A stretch of DNA of 64,000 nucleotides, taken from assembly GCA_003152695.1 (NCBI GenBank), contig PMAT01000080.1, positions 1,473-65,472 on the forward strand. Direction: 5' to 3'. Positions 41,950-53,300 of the stretch are shown here, piece by piece. The stretch is from Acidobacteriaceae bacterium. Its GTDB lineage: Bacteria > Acidobacteriota > Terriglobia > Terriglobales > Acidobacteriaceae. A model generated the notes under the pieces. That model was not told the origin of the DNA. It did not search any database and saw only the letters and a list, made by a program, of their open reading frames with translations. The translations under genes and the position numbers were made by a program. Each line of letters begins with the position of its first letter. Positions within the stretch are counted from its first letter, which is position 1.

Positions 41950-43506
41950 GTGACCACCTCGCTGACAACGTTTTCCTTGTCTTACTCATGGGCCGACTAC
42001 CGGCTCGCCTTACCGATGCTGCTGCTGACGGTGTTCGCGCTCGGCATCCTGATGATTGACCTGATGCTGCCGGCGCATTGGAAGCGCCTGAACGCCATCA
42101 CTGCATTGATCGGCGTGGCGTTTTCGTCGGTCGCGGTGGTCAAGCTCCATCTCGCTTATCACGCCGCGGAAAAGCAGGGGATCGCAGTTGCCGCCTTTAG
42201 CGGCTTCATGGGCTCGCTGGTCGTCGATCGCTTTGCCATCTATTTCTTCTATCTGTTCCTGATGGGCGCGGGCGTCGCCATCCTGATGTCGATGCGGTAT
42301 CTCGAGATCGAGCACGAGAACCATGGCGAGTTCTACGCGCTCATGCTTCTCTCGGTAGTCGGAATGATGTGCATGGCCGCCGGCTATGACATTGTGCTGA
42401 TCTTTATTGGCTTGGAGTTGATGGCCATCTCGACCTACGTGCTGGTCGGTTTCCTGCGGCGCGATAAGCGGTCGAATGAAGCCGCGCTGAAGTACTTGCT
42501 GCTTGGTGCATTCTCGTCGGGAATCTTCGCTTATGGACTATCGCTGTTCTACGGTTTGACCGGCAGCACCAACCTGGGACAGATTGCACAGAAGTTGCAG
42601 GAAGTGATTGCGACCCGGCCGAACGATCCCGTGGTCATCTTTGCGCTGCTCGCGACCACCACCGGACTGCTGTTCAAGATTGCGGCGGTGCCCTTTCACC
42701 AGTGGGCACCCGACGCGTACGAAGGCGCGCCTACCAGCATTACCGGGTTCATGTCGGTGGCAGTGAAGTCCGCGGGATGGGCGATGCTGCTGCGCATCTT
42801 CCTCTTCGGACTTTATCCGCTGCGTTCGATGTATGTGCCGCTCCTCATCTTCGTTGCGATTGCGACCATGACCGGCGGCAACCTGGCCGCGATCACGCAG
42901 GACAACCTGAAGCGGCTGCTGGCATATTCCTCCATCGCTCACGTCGGCTATATGCTGCTCGGGCTGATCGCCAGCGATGGGCAAACCAATTCCACCGGCA
43001 TCATGGCGATCATGATTTACCTGCTGGTGTACACCTTTATGAACCTGGGCGCGTTTGCGGTGATCACCTCGCTGCGCCGGCGCAACATTATCGGCGACAC
43101 GGTCGATGACATCGCCGGGCTGTACTTCAAGGCGCCGACCGAAGCCATTCTGATGCTGATCTTCCTGCTCTCGCTGGCTGGGATTCCGCCACTGGCGGGC
43201 TTCTGGGGCAAGTACTTCATCTTCCTCAGCCTGATCGAAACGGGGCACTACACGCTGGCGTCCATCGGCGTACTTTATTCGGTGGTGGGCCTCTACTATT
43301 ACATGCGCATTGCCAACTCGATGCTCATGCGCCAGCCCATCGATGCCGAGCCGGTACATACGCGCCCCGCGATGCGTTTGGCGTTGACCATCACCGCAGT
43401 CGGCACAGTGGTTATCGGGCTCTTCCCGAACTTCTTTATCAATGTTACGAACTGGTCGCTGGGATTGGTGCAGGGCACGCAACACATGGCGGGGATGTTG
43501 CGATGA
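41950..43506 (+). CDS. nuoN: NADH-quinone oxidoreductase subunit N
   Basis: IGLELMAISTYVLVGFLRRDKRSNEAALKYLLLGAFSSGIFAYGLSLFYGLTGSTNL; VPFHQWAPDAYEGAPTSITGFMSVAVKSAG. Confidence 0.97.
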   Translation: MTTSLTTFSLSYSWADYRLALPMLLLTVFALGILMIDLMLPAHWKRLNAITALIGVAFSSVAVVKLHLAYHAAEKQGIAVAAFSGFMGSLVVDRFAIYFFYLFLMGAGVAILMSMRYLEIEHENHGEFYALMLLSVVGMMCMAAGYDIVLIFIGLELMAISTYVLVGFLRRDKRSNEAALKYLLLGAFSSGIFAYGLSLFYGLTGSTNLGQIAQKLQEVIATRPNDPVVIFALLATTTGLLFKIAAVPFHQWAPDAYEGAPTSITGFMSVAVKSAGWAMLLRIFLFGLYPLRSMYVPLLIFVAIATMTGGNLAAITQDNLKRLLAYSSIAHVGYMLLGLIASDGQTNSTGIMAIMIYLLVYTFMNLGAFAVITSLRRRNIIGDTVDDIAGLYFKAPTEAILMLIFLLSLAGIPPLAGFWGKYFIFLSLIETGHYTLASIGVLYSVVGLYYYMRIANSMLMRQPIDAEPVHTRPAMRLALTITAVGTVVIGLFPNFFINVTNWSLGLVQGTQHMAGMLR

Positions 43507-43717
43507 GGTGACGCCTGCACGATTCGAACAATTCGTCAGCCAGATAATTCACGACGGCTCCAATGTTCGAGAATTAATTTAGGCATCACCGTGCTCTGCG
43601 CGATTGCATCTCACTCCCCGTCCTGTTATAACCGCCTGTTTCACCTTTATATGTGAAGGCCACCTATAGCATCGGCTCCCGAAGACGCCAGCGCGTGTCA
43701 CGACTTGGAGGAACGGT

Positions 43718-44860
43718 TTGGATTTCCAGCTCTCGGACGAACAACTACAATTAAAGAAAATGGTGCGCGACTTCGCGGAGCGCGAGATTGCGCCCAACGT
43801 GATGAAGTGGGACGAACCCGGTACTTTCCCGCTGGAGACTGTCAAAGAGTTGGGCAAGCTGGGCCTGATGGGCACCATTTTTCCCACCGAGTACGGCGGC
43901 GCCGGCATGGGCTACGTCGAGTATGTCACCGCCGTCGAAGAACTGTCGCGCGTGGACGGGTCCGTAGGCATCATTGTGGCCGCACACACTTCGCTGTGCT
44001 CGAATCACATCTTCATTGCCGGTAACGAAGAGCAGAAGCGGAAGTATGTTCCCAAGCTCGCCACCGGTGAGTTCCTCGGCGCGTGGGGCCTGACGGAACC
44101 GGGCGCCGGCTCGGACGCCGGCGGCGCGCGTTGCTCCGCGGTGCGTCGCGGCAACAACTGGGTGCTGAACGGTACCAAGACGTTCATCACCAATGGCCAT
44201 TACGCTGACGCGGCGGTTGTGGTTGCGGTGACAGACAAAACGGCGGGTACCCATGGACTGTCGGCGTTCGTGGTGGAGAAAGGCGCCAAGGGATTCCGCT
44301 CCGGCAAGAAGGAAAACAAACTGGGTCTGCGGGCCAGCGACACGTCGGAGTTGATCTTCGAAGACTGCGAAATTCCTGCCGAAAACCTGCTGGGCCAGGA
44401 AGGCCACGGATTCGTTGACGCGATGAAAGTTTTGGATGGAGGCCGCATCTCCATCGCTGCGCTGGGACTGGGCATGGCGCAAGGCGCTTATGAAGCGGCG
44501 CTGAAGTATTCCAAGGAACGCAAGCAGTTCGGGCAGCCGATCAGCGAATTCCAGGCAATCGCGTTCAAGCTTGCCGACCTGGCCACGGAAATCGATGCCG
44601 CCCGCCTGCTGACTCATCGCGCGGCCGCCATGAAAGATGCCGGCATGAAGACCACGCTGGAGTCGTCCATGGCGAAACTATATGCCAGCGAGGTCGCGGT
44701 GAAGTGCGCCAACGAAGGAGTGCAGATTCACGGCGGCTACGGATTTATCAAGGACTATCCCGCCGAGAAGTTTTACCGCGACGTCAAGCTCTGCACCATC
44801 GGCGAAGGCACCAGCGAGATTCAGCGGCTGGTCATCGCCCGCCAGATCCTGAAGGATTGA
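43718..44860 (+). CDS. Acyl-CoA dehydrogenase
   Basis: [113 protein letters not shown] start. Confidence 0.95.
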   Translation: MDFQLSDEQLQLKKMVRDFAEREIAPNVMKWDEPGTFPLETVKELGKLGLMGTIFPTEYGGAGMGYVEYVTAVEELSRVDGSVGIIVAAHTSLCSNHIFIAGNEEQKRKYVPKLATGEFLGAWGLTEPGAGSDAGGARCSAVRRGNNWVLNGTKTFITNGHYADAAVVVAVTDKTAGTHGLSAFVVEKGAKGFRSGKKENKLGLRASDTSELIFEDCEIPAENLLGQEGHGFVDAMKVLDGGRISIAALGLGMAQGAYEAALKYSKERKQFGQPISEFQAIAFKLADLATEIDAARLLTHRAAAMKDAGMKTTLESSMAKLYASEVAVKCANEGVQIHGGYGFIKDYPAEKFYRDVKLCTIGEGTSEIQRLVIARQILKD

Positions 44861-44903
44861 CGTCCCCGTAACTTGCCTGAGCCTATATATTGGCTTTGCG
44901 CCC

Positions 44904-45953
44904 ATGCTCATTCGCGAACAGGTTGCTCTGGCTCCCTTCACCACGCTCGGCGTGGGTGGCCCGGCGCGCTATTTCGTCGAAGCCCACAGTGAAGCCGAGG
45001 TAATCGAAGCGGTAGAGTCCGCCCATTCGCGTCAGTTGCCATTGTTCGTGCTTGGCGGCGGCAGCAACCTGGTCGTCGCCGATAAAGGCTTCGCCGGCCT
45101 GGTGCTCAAGGTCGCGATCCCCGGCTCGTCGAGCTTCACGCCACCGCATGAAAACGTGATTTTCACCTCCGGTGCGGGCGTGAATTGGGACACGCTGGTG
45201 GCGCAAACCGTAGATGCCAACTGCGCCGGGTTGGAGTGCTTGAGCGGTATTCCCGGCACGGTGGGCGGCACGCCGGTGCAGAATGTCGGCGCCTATGGCC
45301 AGGAGGTCTCCCAGACCATTCGCGAGGTAAGAGTTCTCGACTTGCAGACTCTCGAAGTTCGGACCTTCTCGAATGCAGAGTGCGGTTTTGCTTACCGCGC
45401 CAGCATCTTCAATACTACGGACCGCGACCGTTACATCATTTTGCAGGTATCGTTCGCGTTGCATCAGGATGGAAAGCCGAATATTCGTTACACCGACCTG
45501 CAGAAGTTCTTCGCAACGCATACCGGCAATCCGACTCTGGCGGAAGTGAGAGCAGCGGTGCGCGAAATCCGCCATCGCAAGGCTATGCTCATCGTTCCCG
45601 GCGATGAGGATGCGCGCAGCGCCGGCTCATTCTTCAAGAATCCCATCGTGTCGCAGTCTTTCTTCGAGGAGCTATCGGCGCGTCTGGAGTCACGCGGCCT
45701 GCAACTGCCCAGCTATCCCGCCAACGACGGCTTTTGCAAGCTGCCCGCCGCCTGGCTGGTCGAGCACGCCGGATTCTCCAAGGGCTACCGCAAGGGTGCA
45801 GCGGGTATCTCGCGGCGCCACGCATTGGCCATCGTCAATCGCGGCGGCGCCAGCGCAGCCGACACCATCGCTCTGAAAGACGAAATTCAGGCCGGTGTGC
45901 TCAATGAGTTTGGAATAGAGTTACAACCCGAGCCGGTTCTGGTGGGATTTTGA
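44904..45953 (+). CDS. murB: UDP-N-acetylmuramate dehydrogenase
   Basis: FTTLGVGGPARYFVEAHSEAEV..LGGGSNLVVADKGFAGLVLKV..GLECLSGIPGTVGGTPVQNVGAYGQEVSQTI. Confidence 0.96.
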   Translation: MLIREQVALAPFTTLGVGGPARYFVEAHSEAEVIEAVESAHSRQLPLFVLGGGSNLVVADKGFAGLVLKVAIPGSSSFTPPHENVIFTSGAGVNWDTLVAQTVDANCAGLECLSGIPGTVGGTPVQNVGAYGQEVSQTIREVRVLDLQTLEVRTFSNAECGFAYRASIFNTTDRDRYIILQVSFALHQDGKPNIRYTDLQKFFATHTGNPTLAEVRAAVREIRHRKAMLIVPGDEDARSAGSFFKNPIVSQSFFEELSARLESRGLQLPSYPANDGFCKLPAAWLVEHAGFSKGYRKGAAGISRRHALAIVNRGGASAADTIALKDEIQAGVLNEFGIELQPEPVLVGF

Positions 45954-46088
45954 GCCCGGTCGTCAGGAGCGGCGATTAGGGTTGGCCCGCCTGGAGGGAT
46001 TGAGCAAACCGCAGATTCGAGCTGAACACGGACAACGCGGATGACGGGTAAAGCGCCATCCGCGTGAACCACAGATGGATGGATTTCC

Positions 46089-46541
46089 TTACGCTGCTTT
46101 TCGAGTCTGTCGCATGGCGCGAACGCGATCGAGCGTTGCGGCAATTGTCTGCTGCTGGATCCTTATGGTCTCGAGAATATCGTCAGGAAGTTTATTATCA
46201 TGGGCGTACTTCTCGTAGCGGTGTTTGGCGTAGCTGTCGCCGGTTTCCATGGACGAGAGAATGGAATCGTCGCCGCCCAGGTTGGCCTTCAGGTCGGTCC
46301 AGCCACGCTGAATCGCTCCCTTCACGCTGCCAGAGCGATCTACGTCCCCGTTGCCCAGGCGCACCGCGTAGCCCTCCAAATCTCCCGCGAACTTGGCTCG
46401 CGCCAGGCTCACCGACTCCAGGAACCTGCGTAGCTGCCGGTCTTTCGCATGTTCAGCGCCGTCACGGTAACCGCTCTGCCCATCGCGAGCAACTTGAATT
46501 AAGTCTTCTAGTGCATCTACAACATATTTGTGATTAGCCAT
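46089..46541 (-). CDS. PA2169-type/DUF2383 four-helix-bundle protein
   Basis: MANHKYVVDALEDLIQVARDGQSGYRDGAEHAKDRQLRRFLESVSLARAKFAGDLEGYAVRLGNGDVDRSGSVKGAIQRGWTDLKANLGGDDSILSSMETGDSYAKHRYEKYA. Confidence 0.8.
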   Translation of the reverse strand: MANHKYVVDALEDLIQVARDGQSGYRDGAEHAKDRQLRRFLESVSLARAKFAGDLEGYAVRLGNGDVDRSGSVKGAIQRGWTDLKANLGGDDSILSSMETGDSYAKHRYEKYAHDNKLPDDILETIRIQQQTIAATLDRVRAMRQTRKAA

Positions 46542-46676
46542 TCTTCGTCTCCGATAATTTTCTTGCCGTTCATTGGACGGCGACGAGGCGCAAGGGTTTG
46601 CAATCAACCTGCGCGGGAAACGCGCAGGATGTTGTGAAAGCAAACTTTCTTTTCGCGATCTGCGATACTCTACGGT

Positions 46677-46985
46677 GTGAACGTGAATCGAGACATGACC
46701 TTCGATGACTTCCGCGAATCGTTGCAGCGCGATGGTCCGCCGCGTGCACTGGATCATGCGCTCACGGCCTTGTGGTGGGACGCGAAGGGAGATTGGAAGA
46801 CCGCCCACGAATCGGCGCAGCAAGACGAAAGTCCCCGCGCCGCGTGGGTCCATGCCTATCTGCATCGCAAGGAAGGCGACTCCTCCAATGCCTCCTATTG
46901 GTACGGTCGCGCCGGCAAAGAGCCTCCTCAGAGCTCGCTGGAGCACGAGTGGCGTGAAATTAGCAAGGCGCTGCTGGCGGAATAG
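46677..46985 (+). CDS. Hypothetical protein (about 100 aa)
   Basis: MTFDDFRESLQRDGPPRALDHALTALWWDAKGDWKTAHESAQQDESPRAAWVHAYLHRKEGDSSNASYWYGRAGK; GTG start. Confidence 0.65.
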   Translation: MNVNRDMTFDDFRESLQRDGPPRALDHALTALWWDAKGDWKTAHESAQQDESPRAAWVHAYLHRKEGDSSNASYWYGRAGKEPPQSSLEHEWREISKALLAE

Positions 46986-46989
46986 CCGC

Positions 46990-49900
46990 TCAGGGCTGCA
47001 GCTTCAGCGGCGCCAACTGTTGGCGCGCGAACTGCTGCCAGCGCTCCACTAGCGATGTCGCCGACTGATGTACTTTAGGAATGGCCTGCGTCGCCTGTAC
47101 GGTTGGCGCTGCGTCCACCTCCTGCAACGCCCACGACAATTCCATAAGGGAGCCGCGCACGCCAGAGAGGCTGTCAGTTTGCGGACCGCGTCTGCGGCGT
47201 CCGCCTGCTCCCTGCAGAGATTGCAATTCCTGAATGGCTGCCTCAATCTTGGCAGCCTCCGGTCCGCTCGCCTTTCCGCGTATAGACTTCAACTTTGTCA
47301 GCGCCGACGCGGCCTTGTCCACCACCGGCTGCAGGACCAGCAAATCGTCATAGATTTGCTTCGACAACTCGAACTGCTTTTGCAAATCGGCAGCCGAAGT
47401 CTTGACGCGAGGGTCCATTTCGATGGTCAGCGGCTGCGTGTATCGCTGTCCATCAACCGTGAGAACGACGCTGTACTTGCCCGGCATGACCCAGGGCGAA
47501 GTCGGCGCCGGGGCGGTGTTACGGGAAATCGCGGTCATCGGATAGTAAGGTTTCATCCCTGACACCGGCGCGTAGTGCATGTCCCAGACAAAACGATGCA
47601 TTCCGGCCGCGCTGGACAAAGTCTGCGGCGGTCGCAGCCAATACGCCGGAATGGACAGTTCCGGGTCAGGCGGAGGAACAGGATCAGTGCTGGAATATCG
47701 CCGTACCAGTCCGCCCGCACTATCGAGGATTTCGAGCGTAACTGGGCCAGCCGCGGCAGACTTCAAGTAATAGTTGAAGATGGTTCCATCCGGCGGATTC
47801 TGGCCCGCGGGCTCGTCTGGTGGCAGAGGCGTGTCGCTGTTGGTGTCCCAGCGAACGCGATAGGCCAGCTCGGGCGCAAACAGGAAAGCGTTGCTGGCAA
47901 CAACGTTTTCGTCCAACTGACGCAGCGGCGTGATGTCGTCGAGGATCCAGAAACCCCGGCCATGGGTTCCTACCGCGAGATCGTTGTCCTTAATGGTCAA
48001 GTCGCGGACTGAGGTCGAGGGCATGTTCAGGCGCAACGATTGCCAGCGATCGCCATCATCAAAAGAGACGTACACGGCGTGCTCGGTGCCCGCAAATAGC
48101 AGGCCCTTGCGTTTGGGATCTTCGCGGACGGAATTTATGTTCTCATTTTCCGGGATGCCGCTGGTGATCTCGGCCCAAGTCTTGCCTGAATCACGGGTGC
48201 GATAGATGTGCGGCCGCAGATCGTCGAGACGCAAAGTATTGACCGCTGCATACGCGGTTTGCGGGTCGAAGTGGCTGGCTTCGAGGACGGAAACCTTTTG
48301 CCATGCTGATAGCTGCGGCGGCGTGATGTTGTTCCAATGGGCGCCGCCATCGGTGGTGAGCCAGATCAAGCCATCGTCCGTACCCACCCAGATGCGGTTT
48401 AGGTCGAGAGGCGACGGTGCGACCGCATAGATCACTCCGCGCTGCTTGGGTTGGGCCGACGGGTCACTGCGAAAGATGCCCACGGTGGCGGGCACGTCCC
48501 AGGTTTTGCGGGTGAGATCAGGACTGATCTGCTTCCAACTCTGTCCGCCATCGCGGGTGGTCCACAAAGTGTTCGACGCGAAGTAGAGAAGATGCGGATC
48601 GATTGGCGAGAACACAATCGGCTGGGTGCGCACGACGCGGAAGTCCGGTCCAGGGACCAGCACCGGAGTCACGTTCTGCGCCTGTCCCGTGCGCCGGTCG
48701 TAGCGCGACAGCTTGCCGCCGAACACAATGTCGGGGTCGAGCGGATCGGGCACGACATAGCCGTACTCTTCCGCCGCCACCGGATGCCAATCGCGAAACG
48801 TGATCTCGCCATCGTTGCCCCGGCTGGAAATGCAAGCCGAGCCGCTCTCTTGCTGTCCGCTGCATAGGCGATAGGGAAAAGCGTTGTCGGCGTTCACGTG
48901 ATACATCTGCGCCGTGGGCTGGTTGTACCAGGAGCTCCAGGTCGCGCCACCGTTTACCGTAATAATGGCGCCCTGATCGCTGGTCAGGATGATCGTGTTG
49001 GAATCGTTAGGATTGATCCAGATGTTCTGATAATCGTCGCCGCCGGGAGCGCCGCGAAAGCCAGTCCAGATCTTGCCGCCATCCACCGATTTCCAGGCGA
49101 CGGTGCTGACCATATAAACCACATCCGGATTCTTCGGATCGATCATCGGCACAGGTAAATCTCCACCGCCGATGCGGTCTTTGGGACGCGAATCGGTGGT
49201 CGTGATTTTCCAGGTGTTACCGCCGTCGGCGGAACGATACAGTTCAACCTTGCCCTTGGTCGCAACCGAAGCGAAGAGCTGCTTGGGATCGCTACGCGCG
49301 ATGGCAACGTAGGCTTGCAGGATGCCGTTCGGCAGTCCTCCCGCCAGAGGACGCCAAGTTTGTCCGCCGTCGGTTGACTTGAACACACCGCCGTTAGTGC
49401 CGCTAAATTCGCCATTCTCCCATGGTCCCTCCCGCGCCTCCCACAATGTGGCATATACGATATTCGGGTCCGATGGGTCGATCTTCACGTCGCCAGCGCC
49501 TATGTTCTCGTCCTTGTAGAGCACCTTCTCGAAGGTCTGGCCGCCATCGGTCGAACGATAGATCCCGCGCTCCGGGTTGGGGCCGTACGGGTGTCCTGCA
49601 ACGGCGACAAAGAGCCGGTTAGGATCGTGGGGATCAATGGCCGCCTGCGAAATCTGTTGACCATCGCGCAACCCGAGGTGGGTCCAGGTTGCGCCGGCGT
49701 CGGTGGACTTATAGATTCCGTCGCCAACCGACAGGTCGGGACGATGCAGCCCTTCACCGCTGGCGACATAGATAACGTTGGGGTCGGACGGTGCTACTTC
49801 GAGGGCCCCGATAGAGCCGGTGGCTTCGCGATCGAAGATCGGCGTCCACGTCCGGCCGAAATCGGTTGTCTTCCACACCCCACCATTCACCGCTCCGATG

Positions 49901-50085
49901 TAGAAGATATTCGGCTGTCCGGGTATACCCGAGACGGCACGGGTGCGGCCTCCGCGAAACGGCCCGACGTTTCGCCAATGCATTTCGCCGAGAAGCTTGG
50001 TATCGATCGGTTGCGAGTATGCCGGAGGAACGAACGGTAGAAATGAGAACAACAGGACTGCAGATGTTAAGAACAAAGTTTGCAT
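46990..50085 (-). CDS. Secreted BNR/sortilin (VPS10)-like beta-propeller protein
   Basis: Signal peptide MQTLFLTSAVLLFSFLPFVPPAYS; repeated SxDGGxTW motifs (KTTDFGRTWTPIF, KSTDAGATWTHLG, RSTDGGQTFEKV). Confidence 0.85.
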   Translation of the reverse strand: MQTLFLTSAVLLFSFLPFVPPAYSQPIDTKLLGEMHWRNVGPFRGGRTRAVSGIPGQPNIFYIGAVNGGVWKTTDFGRTWTPIFDREATGSIGALEVAPSDPNVIYVASGEGLHRPDLSVGDGIYKSTDAGATWTHLGLRDGQQISQAAIDPHDPNRLFVAVAGHPYGPNPERGIYRSTDGGQTFEKVLYKDENIGAGDVKIDPSDPNIVYATLWEAREGPWENGEFSGTNGGVFKSTDGGQTWRPLAGGLPNGILQAYVAIARSDPKQLFASVATKGKVELYRSADGGNTWKITTTDSRPKDRIGGGDLPVPMIDPKNPDVVYMVSTVAWKSVDGGKIWTGFRGAPGGDDYQNIWINPNDSNTIILTSDQGAIITVNGGATWSSWYNQPTAQMYHVNADNAFPYRLCSGQQESGSACISSRGNDGEITFRDWHPVAAEEYGYVVPDPLDPDIVFGGKLSRYDRRTGQAQNVTPVLVPGPDFRVVRTQPIVFSPIDPHLLYFASNTLWTTRDGGQSWKQISPDLTRKTWDVPATVGIFRSDPSAQPKQRGVIYAVAPSPLDLNRIWVGTDDGLIWLTTDGGAHWNNITPPQLSAWQKVSVLEASHFDPQTAYAAVNTLRLDDLRPHIYRTRDSGKTWAEITSGIPENENINSVREDPKRKGLLFAGTEHAVYVSFDDGDRWQSLRLNMPSTSVRDLTIKDNDLAVGTHGRGFWILDDITPLRQLDENVVASNAFLFAPELAYRVRWDTNSDTPLPPDEPAGQNPPDGTIFNYYLKSAAAGPVTLEILDSAGGLVRRYSSTDPVPPPDPELSIPAYWLRPPQTLSSAAGMHRFVWDMHYAPVSGMKPYYPMTAISRNTAPAPTSPWVMPGKYSVVLTVDGQRYTQPLTIEMDPRVKTSAADLQKQFELSKQIYDDLLVLQPVVDKAASALTKLKSIRGKASGPEAAKIEAAIQELQSLQGAGGRRRRGPQTDSLSGVRGSLMELSWALQEVDAAPTVQATQAIPKVHQSATSLVERWQQFARQQLAPLKLQP

Positions 50086-50305
50086 TACGCGATCACCCAG
50101 CCTCGCCAGCTTAGAATTGAACAAGAACACAGAAGTAGAAAATAGAGGTGCACGGCGTCGCTCCGCAGGGTTGGGATCGTCGACGCACGGACCCCGTGGA
50201 TTCGCTTTCGCAGTCCGGTTTGACGACGCTTGTCTGCTTACTCTTTCCCACGACTTCACGCGAAAGTGTAATCTATTTGAACACATTCGTGCCGGGGACA
50301 ATGAG

Positions 50306-53300
50306 TTGAGACTTTCCGTCAGCCGTCTTTGTCAATTTTTGCTTTTGTTCGTCGCCGCTATTGCCTCGAGCTTTCCCATCGCCGCGCAATCCGTTTCTCC
50401 CGATCTCTTCGGCGGCCTGCAATGGAGAATGATTGGCCCATTCCGCGGTGGCCGCGTGGTGGCCGTCGCCGGAGTGCCGGGAGATGGCGTGACCTTTTAC
50501 TTCGGCTCCGTCGGCGGCGGAATCTGGAAAACGACCGATGCCGGCGTGACGTGGACGTCGATCTTCGATGGACAACCCATCGCCTCGATTGGGGCGCTCG
50601 TCGTGGCGCCTTCCAATCCTAACGTCATGTACGCGGGCAGTGGCGAATCGGACATCCGCGCCGATCTGTCTTCCGGCGATGGTGTGTACAAGTCGCTGGA
50701 CGGCGGCGCGACGTGGAAAAACGTCGGTCTCCGCGATTCCCGCCAGATCAGTCGCATCGTGGTTGATCCTCACAACGCCGACACTGTTTATGTCGGAGTG
50801 CTGGGCCATGCCTACGGCCCCAATCAAGAGCGCGGCGTTTACAAGTCGATCGACGGAGGAAATACCTGGACTCATGTGCTCGACAAAGGACCGGCCATCG
50901 GCGTCTCCGACCTGGCCATGGCGACGGCTGCTCCGAACATTTTGTTTGCCGGAACCTGGAACGCGCATCGTCCGCCGTGGAGCACCTATGCGCCGCTGCA
51001 AGGGCCGGGCGGAGGGCTGTATCGCTCCACCGACAGCGGAGCGACCTGGACACAACTGACCGGCCACGGATTGCCGGATGGAGATTGGGGGCGGGTGGGC
51101 GTTGCGGTGGCTCCGAACGGCAAGCGGGTATATGCCTTGCTGGATGCTGGCAAGAAGTCGGGGCTCTACCGCTCTGACGACGGCGGCGACACCTGGGTCC
51201 TCGCCAACAGCGATGAACGCCTCACCAGCCGGGCGTGGTATTTCAACTGGATCACCGCAGACCCCAGCCATCCCGATGTTATCTACATTCCGAATATTGC
51301 CCTTTACCGTTCCGACGATGGTGGCAACACCATCTCCATCGTGCGCGGAGCGCCGGGCGGCGACGACTACCACCAGCTCTGGGTCGATCCCAAGGATTCT
51401 TCGCGCATGATTGTTGGCACCGACCAGGGGACATCCATCAGCCTGAACGACGGGAAGACGTGGTCCTCCTGGTTCAACCAGCCGATCGGGCAGTTCTATC
51501 ACGTGATCACCGACAACGAATTTCCCTACCACGTTTACGGCGCGGAGCAGGACAGCGGCAGCGCGGCGGTCTTGAGCCGGACCGATCATGGACTGATCAC
51601 GGCGCGCGACTGGTTTATGGTCGGTGGAGGTGAAAGCGGATGGCTCGCCCCCGATCCCAGCGATGCGAACATCGTTTACGCTACCGGTGTTTACGGCAGC
51701 GTGGTGCGTTGGGACCGCCGCACCTCGTTGAGTCAGGACATCACTCCGTGGCCTGCTTCCAATTTCGGGAGCGAGATCAACGAGCGCAAGTATCGCGATC
51801 CATGGACGCCGATGCTGGTCTTCTCGCCGCTGGAGAAGAACGCGCTTTATCTGGGAACGCAGTACGTGATGAAGACCACCGACGGCGGCCTGCACTGGGA
51901 GAAGATCAGTCCCGACCTTACCGGTGCTGCGCCGAACTCCGCAAGCGAAAAGCCCGCCGGACCTGCCACCGTGCAGAACGCGAAGGAGCGAGGTTTTGGC
52001 GTGGTGTACAGCATTGCACCTTCGCCCCTGAAAGCCGATGAGATATGGGCGGGCAGCGACACGGGCCTGCTCCATCTCACTCTGGACGGCGGGAAGACAT
52101 GGCAGAACGTGACGCCGAAGGGTGTCGGCGACTGGAGCAAGATCGCCATGATCGAGGCGTCGCGCTTCGATCCCGGCGTGGCCTACGTCGCTGTCGATCG
52201 GCATCGGCTCGACGACCTCAGTCCCTACATGTATCGCACTCGGGATTACGGCAAAACCTGGCAGCCGATCGCGGCGGGCATCGGCTCGCAATCTTTTGTC
52301 AACGCGATTCGTGAGGACATGAAGCAGAAAGGTCTGCTCTTCGCGGGAACGGAGCTGGGTATCTACGTTTCGTTCGATGACGGGGACCACTGGCAGCCGT
52401 TGCAATTGAATCTGCCGGCCGCTTCCATTCGCGACATCACCATTCATGGCGACGACCTGGTCGTGGCCACGCACGGACGGGCCTTCTGGATTCTCGACGA
52501 CATCACGCCACTGCGGCAGATTGCGAGCCAGCCGCAGAGCGGGACTGTCCGGCTCTATCAGCCGGCCACGGTCATTCGCGTTGACAACGATGTCTTCCTG
52601 GGCTCACCGCTGCCTCCGGAAGAGCCTGCAGCGAAGAACCCGCCCGACGGGGCTGTGCTCGACTACTACCTGAAGTCGCCAGCCAAGCAGGTGACGCTCG
52701 AAATTTACGATCCCAGCGGAAAGTTGGTTCGCCGCTTTGCAAGCAGTGCAAAGCAGCCAACGTATCCTCCGCTGCCTATTCATCCGCGTTGGCTGCCTAA
52801 GCCTGTGGTGCTGGATAACGCCGCCGGTATGCACAGGTTTGTATGGGACCTCAGGTGGAGCAACTCCGGAGGCCCCGAAGAGATTGAGGAAGATGAAGGT
52901 TACAGGGCTCCTCGCGGCCCACGAATCACGCCAGGTATCTGTCAAATTAAACTTATAGTTGATAGCGATAACTTCACGCAAAACTTGAAGGTAGAAATGG
53001 ATCCGCGATCTTCCGCGGCTTCAGGCGAACTGGACGAACAGCTTCGTCTCGGGCTGGAGATCTTTGGCGAGATACATCGCAGCCGGAGGGCCATGGCTGA
53101 AATCGGTGCGGTGAAGAAACGTCTCGAGCAGGTGCAGCAGAAGCTTGGTGACCATCAGCCCGAGTTGCTCAAGCAAGCTTCAGAGCTACAGGCGGCGATT
53201 GCGAGAATCGAAAAGGGAAGCGGCACTTCGATGATGGGACTCGATGCTGCAAACAGTGGCCTCGCTGCGGCGCTTCGCGTGGTGGAAAGTGGCGACCGGA

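Noticed and set aside
37946-43485. Long antisense or alternate-frame ORFs (37946-39364 -, 40350-41873 -, 40367-41719 +, 42538-43485 -)
   Set aside because: Overlap nuoL/nuoM/nuoN, which are unambiguous; composition-driven shadow frames.
46015-46070. Hairpin CGCGGATG..CATCCGCG between murB and the DUF2383 gene
   Set aside because: Short 8-bp stem without a T-tract; plausible terminator but weak.
50273-52474. 733-aa minus-strand ORF
   Set aside because: Antisense to the well-supported BNR/sortilin-like gene; no recognisable domain.
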